Under the pieces are notes generated by a model. It saw nothing but the letters and a program-made list of their open reading frames with translations, did not search any database and was not told the origin of the DNA. A stretch of DNA of 64,000 nucleotides. Source: Paracoccus kondratievae (GTDB lineage: Bacteria; Pseudomonadota; Alphaproteobacteria; Rhodobacterales; Rhodobacteraceae). Position numbers and translations under genes: made by a program. Positions 58,954-64,000 of the stretch are shown one piece after another; position 1 is the first letter of the stretch, and each line of letters begins with the position of its first letter. The DNA lies in assembly GCF_009301415.1 (NCBI RefSeq), contig NZ_CP045073.1, forward strand, positions 1,069,501 through 1,133,500, written 5' to 3'.

Positions 58954-59810
58954 CTAGGGCGTGTTGACAAAAGGGATTCACCGGGCGCGGTGATCGTGAT
59001 TCAAGCTGGTATCTGCAATGGAGACCAGCGTGGCACGAAACCTGATGTCGAACGACGAGTGGGCGTTCTTTGAACGCTTCATCCTGGCTGTCCGTTCTCC
59101 GAACGGCCGCAAGCCCACGAACCATCGGCTTGTTCTGGATGGGATTTTCTGGATCGCCCGAACGGGGTCGCCCTGGCGCGACCTGCCGGAAGAGTTCGGC
59201 AAATGGTCGTCTGTCTATCGGCAGTTCCGGCGCTGGACGTTGGCGGGGCTGTGGGAACAGATCCTGGAGGCGCTGAACGAGAGCCGGATCGTGCCGGATG
59301 CGCTGCAGATGATCGACAGCACCGTGGTTCGCGCTCATCATCAGACAGCGGGCGCAAAAGGGGGACTCCGCGCCAAGGTTTCGGCCGCTCGCGAGGTGGC
59401 TTCACGACCAAGATCCATCTGCGGGTCAATGCGGCAGGCCTGCCCATGAGAACCGAGATCACGGCCGGGCAGACATCGGACTACCTCGGCTTCGATCTGG
59501 TCATGGCTGACAACCTGCCCGAGCCAAGCGTTCTGCTCGCAGACCGCGGCTACGACTCCGACAACATCCGCAAGACCATGGAGGTGCGCGACGTGGTGCC
59601 GGTCATCCCCATGCGCAAAACCCGGAAGCTACGGGTCGCCGTTGACCGCAGGCTCTACCGCCTGCGCAATCTCGTTGAGCGGTGCTTCAACAAGCTCAAG
59701 AATGCCCGTCGCGTCGCCACCCGCTACGACAAGACCGCCGAAAGCTTCCTGGGCTTCATCGACATCACGTCGATCCGCCTCTGGCTCCGCCATTTGTCAA
59801 CATGACCTAG
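58954..59810 (+). mobile_element. IS5-family element D, identical to element C
   Basis: CTAG at 58954-58957 and 59807-59810; everything between matches 52974-53830 at offset 5980. Two identical copies 6 kb apart in the same orientation mark recent transposition and give a direct repeat able to delete or duplicate the segment between (antitoxin remnant, TPR lipoprotein, translocator-like gene). Confidence 0.92.
59018..59805 (+). CDS. IS5-family transposase with -1 frameshift (element D)
   Basis: Same two-frame DDE transposase as in element C: frame one from 59018 to 59449, frame two to 59805, slippage at the A4G5 run near 59356-59364. All catalytic residues (MIDST, ADRGYDSD, VERCFNKLKN) are present. 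Identical translations indicate that at least one copy was active recently. Confidence 0.9.
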
Positions 59811-60716
59811 TTACGCGGCCATGTCTTCAATTTCCAGAGCCGCGTAGAAGTTTGCCTCTGCTTCTGCCGGCGGGATGTTCCCGATCGGCTCGAGGAGGCG
59901 GCGGTTGTTGAACCAATCGACCCATTCGAGGGTGGCATATTCGACGGCCTCGAAGTTGCGCCACGGCCCGCACCGATGAATGACCTCGGCCTTGAATAGA
60001 CCGTTTATGGTCTCCGCCAGAGCGTTGTCATAGCTGTCGCCAACGCTGCCCACGGAGGGCTCGATCCCCGCCTCGCCCAGCCTCTCGGTGTATTTTATGG
60101 ACAGGTATTGCGACCCCCGGTCGGAATGGTGGACGAGCCCCGCGCCCTTGACTGGGCGGCGATCGTGGACGGCCTGTTCGAGAGCATCGAGCACGAAGCC
60201 TGCGTGTGCGGTTTGGCTCGCCCGCCAGCCGACGATCCGGCGGGCGTAGGCGTCGATGACGAAGGCGACATAGACGAACCCTCGCCAAGTGGCGACGTAG
60301 GTGAAATCGCTGACCCAGAGCATGTTCGGCGCGGGCACGCGGAACTGGCGGTTCACCTTGTCCTGCGGGCACGGGGCCTTCTTGTCGGGGATGGTCGTCT
60401 TGTGCGGCTTGCCCCGGATGATGCCTTGAATACCCATGCCCTTCATCAGCCGGGCCACGGTGCAACGGGCAACCGCGAAGCCTTCCCGATCCAGCTGACG
60501 CCAGACCTTGCGCACTCCGTAGACACGCCAGTTCGCCTCGAACACGCGCTCGATCTCGGGCCGCAGCGCAGCGTCCCGCCGGGCACGATCCGATAGCCGG
60601 GCCGGATCGGCCCGCTTCGCCAGGTGATCGTAGTAGGTGGACGGGGCGATCGGCAGAACCTTGCAGATCGGCTCGACCCCATGTTCACCACGATGATCGT
60701 CAATGAACCCGACCAT
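59811..60716 (-). CDS. IS3 OrfB integrase
   Basis: A 301-residue integrase-type transposase part: [23 protein letters not shown]-21-like [23 protein letters not shown] motifs [40 protein letters not shown] and [20 protein letters not shown], and the C-terminal [20 protein letters not shown]. Its ATG overlaps the OrfA TGA (TGATGG), suggesting coupling or frameshift fusion. The gene is complete to its TAA, which abuts IS5 element D. Confidence 0.92.
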   Translation of the reverse strand: MVGFIDDHRGEHGVEPICKVLPIAPSTYYDHLAKRADPARLSDRARRDAALRPEIERVFEANWRVYGVRKVWRQLDREGFAVARCTVARLMKGMGIQGIIRGKPHKTTIPDKKAPCPQDKVNRQFRVPAPNMLWVSDFTYVATWRGFVYVAFVIDAYARRIVGWRASQTAHAGFVLDALEQAVHDRRPVKGAGLVHHSDRGSQYLSIKYTERLGEAGIEPSVGSVGDSYDNALAETINGLFKAEVIHRCGPWRNFEAVEYATLEWVDWFNNRRLLEPIGNIPPAEAEANFYAALEIEDMAA

Positions 60717-61039
60717 CACTTCGACCGGCGGTCGAGCTCCGCCATCGCAAAATATGCGCTCGCCTTGCGCAGGATCTCGTTGGCCTGGCGCAACTCCCGG
60801 TTCTCCCGTTCCAGCGCCTTCATCTTCTCTGCCATGTCGGTCGGGATGCCCGCGCGCTTGCCGCTGTCGACCTCGGCCTTCTTCACCCACTCGTTCAGGG
60901 TCTGGGGCGCACAGCCGATCTTCGCGGAAATCGACATGACTGCCTGCCAGCGCGATCCATGCTGACCCTCATTGTCGAGAACCAGCCGCACCGCACGCTC
61001 GCGCACTTCGGGGGAAAACTTGTTCGTCGTCTTGCTCAT
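60716..61039 (-). CDS. IS3 OrfA
   Basis: A 107-residue DNA-binding part: [40 protein letters not shown] (helix-turn-helix) and the leucine-zipper [20 protein letters not shown] followed by [19 protein letters not shown]. Typical of the IS3/IS51-type subgroup. Ends in the overlap with OrfB. Confidence 0.92.
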   Translation of the reverse strand: MSKTTNKFSPEVRERAVRLVLDNEGQHGSRWQAVMSISAKIGCAPQTLNEWVKKAEVDSGKRAGIPTDMAEKMKALERENRELRQANEILRKASAYFAMAELDRRSK

Positions 61040-61092
61040 GATGCTCCATCCTACTCAGGAGTTGGAGCCTCCGGCAAACCCGGAGCGGTTCA

Positions 61093-61576
61093 TTTAGCTG
61101 CGAAAGCCGACTGGAGAGTTTCCACCGCTGTGGTAGTTGATGGCGTCTTGAGATTATTTTCGGCGAACCCGAAACGCGACGCGAACGGGATGAGGAAAGG
61201 TGATGCCAGCCCGCGGCAGGTACTCAAAGATGGACCGAGGGATAAATCACCTCTTAGAGAAATTTATATTTCTGGCAACGATGTGCTCCTGTTTCAAATA
61301 ATCCTAAACTACTTAAAGGCATGCGACGAAGTCTTTTGGAAGGGCGCTGAGCGAGATTCATACATCTTGAAAACGATCGGCGTTCAAGCTGTCTTTGACA
61401 TTCTTCGTCAATTGGCGGGGCAAGCTTATGCCGATCGCAATATCAGCGAAGAATACTTCGTCAGTAAGCTTAAAGGTGCACAAGATATCGACTTCTCCGA
61501 GGATTGTTTCAAGAACCCTTCAGGATCGGGGCGCACGGTCATTAGGAAAGCCATAGAAGCTGCGATTTTTGGGTAG
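61093..61576 (+). pseudogene. C-terminal part of a DGQHR-like (DndB-related) protein, cut by IS3
   Basis: About 160 codons in frame after the IS3 end: KADWRVSTAVVVDGVLRLFS, then NDVLLFQIILNYLKACDEVF, LKTIGVQAVFDILRQLAGQA and a final NPSGSGRTVIRKAIEAAIFG. The blocks resemble the C-terminal half of DGQHR-domain proteins, some of which belong to DNA phosphorothioation or defence clusters. The N-terminal half with the DGQHR signature is missing. Assignment is by memory of the family and moderate. Confidence 0.5.
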
Positions 61577-61703
61577 GAAAATTTAATCCAACGGCCGAAT
61601 TGGTCATCGGCTTCTCTATTGATGCTGATCACATTATGGCCTTTTATGGACCGTTAATTCTGAGAATTTTCCATTGAATATTTGTACTAAAACTTGACCC
61701 TCA

Positions 61704-61928
61704 TCATTTCTTTACAAGAAAAGTATAGCCCTCAATGGTCCTTACTGATTTCTCCAGGGAGAATCCCATTTGATAGCACATGTATGGTATATCAATTTCA
61801 GAAGCTGGATCCGTTGCTTTAATAAGCAGTAATTGTCCCGATTCCAGCTGTGAGAGTACTCTCTTGGCCCGGATGACTGGAATTGGACAAAGTGTTCCGC
61901 TAGTATCAAGGTATTTGTCATACTTCAT
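61704..61928 (-). CDS. tusA: TusA-family sulfur carrier
   Basis: A 74-residue SirA/TusA-type protein with the defining CPxP motif in SGTLCPIPVIRAKRVLSQLE (Cys14), the persulfide-carrying residue, followed by LLIKATDPASEIDIPYMCYQ and GYTFLVKK. Members relay sulfur, for example to tRNA 2-thiouridine synthesis or sulfur metabolism. It stands alone, in AT-richer DNA than the core genes; the neighbours are gene fragments and intergenic DNA, so it may have come with the accessory segment. The 280 bases to 62208 show no gene. Confidence 0.9.
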   Translation of the reverse strand: MKYDKYLDTSGTLCPIPVIRAKRVLSQLESGQLLLIKATDPASEIDIPYMCYQMGFSLEKSVRTIEGYTFLVKK

Positions 61929-62208
61929 GGGACAATTCTATACCTTTGCAGCTGGCTATTTAGTTTGCTTATTTGTAGCTGCGTTCATTGGTGATCGGAC
62001 CCACTGAGCGGATTTGTCGGGATTGTTAGCGCAATGTTAGGCGCAACGCCAGCGCGAGTGATGCCGTAAGACAGAGCTGCTGGGCACTGACGGTGATTCT
62101 CACCTGATCATCAGGCCGGCCCAGGATTTCCGACAAAACTATGACAACGCATCTGTGCTTGGTCGTTTCGACTAGGCGCTGCCGCCGCAGTTGGAGATTC
62201 TGTTACAG

Positions 62209-62436
62209 TTACTCGGCCTTCAGCAGCATCCAGCTCTCTACCCCAAACCCTTGGGCGACTCGATACAGATTGTCAATGGAGATGTTCTGCTCCGACCGCT
62301 CCACCGCACTGAGGTAGGTCCGGTTCAACCCGCATTCGTGCGCTAGGTACTCCTGCGACCAGCCGCGTTCTGCCCGCAGCCTGCGCATGTTGCGCGCCAC
62401 GATGTCTCGCAGAGGGCTCTTGGGAGTCGTCTTCAT
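62209..62436 (-). CDS. XRE-family HTH regulator
   Basis: A 75-residue single-domain regulator: MKTTPKSPLRDIVARNMRRL, RGWSQEYLAHECGLNRTYLS (helix-turn-helix) and AVERSEQNISIDNLYRVAQG. It looks like the small repressors of mobile elements and toxin or restriction loci. ATG 62434-62436 lies inside a perfect palindrome, so autorepression is likely. It is divergent from the zinc-ribbon protein gene. Confidence 0.9.
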   Translation of the reverse strand: MKTTPKSPLRDIVARNMRRLRAERGWSQEYLAHECGLNRTYLSAVERSEQNISIDNLYRVAQGFGVESWMLLKAE

Positions 62437-62454
62437 GCACAATGCTATTGTGCA
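62436..62454. promoter_or_regulatory. palindromic operator at the XRE gene start
   Basis: TGCACAAT-GCT-ATTGTGCA, a perfect 8-bp inverted repeat with 3-bp spacer, overlapping the ATG of the XRE gene. It is of a size and position typical for autoregulated XRE repressors and could also affect the divergent gene at 62510. Confidence 0.78.
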
Positions 62455-62509
62455 CCGACGCTTTTAACTCTACCTGTTTTAACATTCATTCGACATCACG
62501 GAGCCCGCC

Positions 62510-62830
62510 ATGCCCCAACAATGTCCACATTGCATGACCGAGATTCACGCCGAAGCTTCCACCTGCCCCGCCTGCGGAGCGATCCGCGGCGTGTGGGGCC
62601 GCTCGGTCGAAAGCTGGCGCCGGGCATCGACCTTCATGCTCGGCGTGGCCGCCTTCTTCGTTCTTGCCGGCATTGGCTTCGGCATGCTGGTGGCGTCGGA
62701 TTACTCGACGACCTGGTTCGACGGGTTGATCGCCTTTCTGTTCCTATCGCCCTTCGTGCTGTTCGCCGGCGGTGTCGGCCTGTTCCTGCGCTATGTGATC
62801 CCTCGGATGTCGGAGGGCTGGTACCGATGA
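62510..62830 (+). CDS. small membrane protein with N-terminal zinc ribbon
   Basis: A 106-residue protein: MPQQCPHCMTEIHAEASTCP contains two CxxC pairs (CPHC and CPAC), a zinc ribbon, then two TM helices (TFMLGVAAFFVLAGIGFGML and GLIAFLFLSPFVLFAGGVGL). Proteins of this layout are often single genes next to regulators in mobile DNA. Function unknown. A CGGAG site precedes the ATG, and the XRE operator lies 55 bases upstream. Confidence 0.78.
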   Translation: MPQQCPHCMTEIHAEASTCPACGAIRGVWGRSVESWRRASTFMLGVAAFFVLAGIGFGMLVASDYSTTWFDGLIAFLFLSPFVLFAGGVGLFLRYVIPRMSEGWYR

Positions 62831-62889
62831 GGGCCATGCGCCGATCAAGGTTTGCAACAAGATGAAACGCGCCTGCAGGAGGAACGACC

Positions 62890-63126
62890 ATGACCGCCAA
62901 GCAGAAATCTGAGTTGGACACGGACGGTATCACCGATCAGCGGCGGATCGACAATTTGCGGAACATGTTGGCCCATTTGAGTAACTATCCGGCAGACGAT
63001 GCAGAATGCATCCTGGAGCTCAAGCTTCCGCTGTCGATGCTGGCCATGATCATGAAGCGCAGTGCCGAAGCCCGGACTACGCCACAATCGCTTGTTCTGG
63101 ACCTGCTCTCCGAGGCTGGGTATTGA
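62890..63126 (+). CDS. small hypothetical protein, 78 residues
   Basis: Starts MTAKQKSELDTDGITDQRRI behind a strong AGGAGG ribosome site. Helical, with ECILELKLPLSMLAMIMKRS and a C-terminal RTTPQSLVLDLLSEAGY. It may be a small DNA-binding or antitoxin-like protein of the ribbon-helix-helix kind (basic helix plus TPQSLVLDLL), but this is weak. It is followed after six bases by another small gene, so the two form an operon. Confidence 0.6.
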   Translation: MTAKQKSELDTDGITDQRRIDNLRNMLAHLSNYPADDAECILELKLPLSMLAMIMKRSAEARTTPQSLVLDLLSEAGY

Positions 63127-63132
63127 TGTCTC

Positions 63133-63330
63133 ATGCCGGACCCCGCACACCCACATCCTGACGCTGCATCCATTCGAGACTGGGGACTGTACGGGCCGCG
63201 CGACCCGGCCATTGCGACGCTCGTCGAGCGCCTGGCTTACGAACGCCAGATGCGGCTGAACGAAATTGAGCAGCTGATCGTCGATGTCCTGACAACCGCA
63301 CTTAATACAGAGCGCAAACCGTCAAGCTAA
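63133..63330 (+). CDS. small hypothetical protein, 65 residues
   Basis: MPDPAHPHPDAASIRDWGLY followed by an amphipathic helix (RLAYERQMRLNEIEQLIVDV). No recognised domain. Linked to the 62890 gene by a six-base gap. Its reality rests on operon position and good spacing only. Confidence 0.5.
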   Translation: MPDPAHPHPDAASIRDWGLYGPRDPAIATLVERLAYERQMRLNEIEQLIVDVLTTALNTERKPSS

Positions 63331-63497
63331 GCGTGCGACTGGGCTTCCCCGTTCTAACAAAAAACAATCTGTAAAAAATTAGATTAGTAAAATCAAAGCG
63401 CTAGATAATTTTTTAGCTGGGAAAATGATTCGTTCTCTGCCATAATCCGTTTGGGCTAGATGTGCTGGTCACTCACTGACACGGTATAGGTGCAGGG

Positions 63498-63728
63498 ATG
63501 GACGATGAATTTTGCCACGAGATGATCCGGGCACGCTTGCGGCTGGCCGGAACCAGCTTCAGCGACATTGCTCGCGAACTGGGCAAAACTCCTGCCTCGG
63601 TAAGCCTTGTGTCGCAAGGGCATCGGCGGTCTCAGAGAATCCAGCGTGCGATAGCGGAAAAGCTTGATACCACCCCCGAAAATATCTGGCCTGATCGCTA
63701 CGAACAGGAGGGCACCATGAAGAGCTAA
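63498..63728 (+). CDS. Ner/Nlp-like phage DNA-binding protein
   Basis: A 76-residue winged or HTH-type regulator: MDDEFCHEMIRARLRLAGTS, FSDIARELGKTPASVSLVSQ (helix-turn-helix), and AIAEKLDTTPENIWPDRYEQ, the characteristic tail of Ner/Nlp proteins of Mu-like phages. In Mu, Ner represses early promoters. Here it follows a 165-base AT-rich region and is followed by a hairpin; genes of a Mu-like prophage may lie beyond base 64000. Confidence 0.85.
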   Translation: MDDEFCHEMIRARLRLAGTSFSDIARELGKTPASVSLVSQGHRRSQRIQRAIAEKLDTTPENIWPDRYEQEGTMKS

Positions 63729-63736
63729 AAGCGAAA

Positions 63737-63764
63737 GGCTCCGAAAGCGCCAACTTTCAGAGCC
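63737..63764 (+). terminator. stem-loop after the Ner-like gene
   Basis: GGCTCCGAAAG (63737-63747) pairs with CTTTCAGAGCC (63754-63764), one mismatch, loop of 6. No long T-run; likely terminator or processing site. Confidence 0.55.
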
Positions 63765-63938
63765 CTGCTTAAACTTACCGAATCTGGTCAACCCGGTAAG
63801 TCGAAGCATCCCAAACCTCGCACGCAAAGTCAATGACCGGCGCCATCCGTTTCGGTCGATGGCTGCGCTGTGCCTGCATCCGCCGTGATCGCCCGTTCCC
63901 GGGGCGGTCACCTGACAAACTATTGCCAGGGATGTGAC

Positions 63939-64000
63939 ATGAACCCCTTCTTTCGTTTTCCCGTGCTGGCACCCGCCAGCCGGACCATTCCGGCGCGCTC
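63939..64000 (+). CDS. start of a gene running out of the window
   Basis: ATG at 63939 with an AGGGA site nine bases upstream opens MNPFFRFPVLAPASRTIPAR and continues past the end. Only 20 codons are seen, so no function is given. The 170 bases before it contain only a doubtful 34-codon frame. Confidence 0.4.
   Translation, partial: MNPFFRFPVLAPASRTIPAR

Larger units (their letters stand above)
59811..61092 (-). mobile_element. IS3-family element missing one end
   Basis: Minus-strand IS3 element with OrfA and OrfB. Its left end (on the minus strand TGAACCGCTCCGGGTTTGCC, starting at 61092) is present. Its other end is missing: IS5 element D begins directly after the OrfB stop, and the sequence beyond element D does not continue the IS3 terminal repeat. 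Confidence 0.85.

Noticed and set aside
63834..63937. 34-codon frame MTGAIRFGRWLRCACIRRDR
   Set aside because: No ribosome site and no family; probably chance, although small early phage genes cannot be excluded.

Overview
The window suggests an alphaproteobacterium of the Paracoccus type (Rhodobacterales). DNA is GC-rich, and the left end carries ordinary chromosomal genes of that group: ETF-ubiquinone oxidoreductase, greA, azlCD, the 50-residue aa3-type cytochrome c oxidase subunit IV, a threonylcarbamoyl-AMP synthase, yqgE, leuB and a tRNA-Pro(CGG). All family names here come from reading motifs and gene order; no database search was run.

Layout. 1-15.5 kb is core chromosome, disturbed only by one decayed IS5-type element at 9.2-9.95 kb. 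At 15.44-15.52 kb lies tRNA-Pro, followed by two IS5-family elements that abut at a shared CTAG target. 17.9-38.6 kb is a nearly gap-free type III secretion (T3SS) gene cluster. Its second half (NolX-like translocator, NolW/RhcC1-like secretin N-part, TPR protein, SctI/NolB, SctJ, SctK/NolU, SctL/NolV, SctN, SctO, SctQ, SctR, SctS, SctT, SctU) follows the rhizobial nolXW-nolBTUV-rhcN-rhcQRSTU order as I know it. Its first half holds a short possible filament gene, SctD, two small proteins, SctV, a secretin that looks like the Tad-pilus CpaC type, a small lipoprotein and a lytic transglycosylase.

38.6-43.2 kb is an IS graveyard: an IS3-type element split by a complete IS66-type element (8-bp target duplication visible), then a truncated IS21-type element. 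43.1-50.3 kb looks like an integrated plasmid piece: RepA with iterons, a TetR-controlled aldo/keto reductase plus quinone-reductase pair, an HNH protein, small mobilisation genes, a candidate oriT hairpin and a MobA relaxase.

50.4-58.5 kb carries pieces of a second T3SS locus: a 50-residue paralogue of the short possible filament protein (opposite strand), the end of sctR, complete sctS-sctT-sctU that appear identical to the first copies over about 1.9 kb and then diverge abruptly, a TadD-like TPR lipoprotein and a second NolX/HrpK-like protein. IS5 copies, an orphan antitoxin and IS3 fragments interrupt it. 59-64 kb is accessory: another IS5/IS3 pair, a truncated DGQHR-like gene, TusA, an XRE regulator with a palindromic operator, small proteins and a Ner-like DNA-binding protein.

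How the genes work together. The T3SS encodes an ATPase complex (SctN, SctL, SctO, SctK, SctQ), export apparatus (SctR, S, T, U, V), inner-membrane rings (SctD, SctJ), inner rod (SctI), a split outer-membrane secretin, a wall-cutting muramidase and two large translocator-like proteins. No regulator of the HrpL, AraC or TtsI type, no SctP ruler and no SctW gatekeeper were recognised in the window. Both SctU copies lack the NPTH self-cleavage motif, the most unexpected single feature seen.
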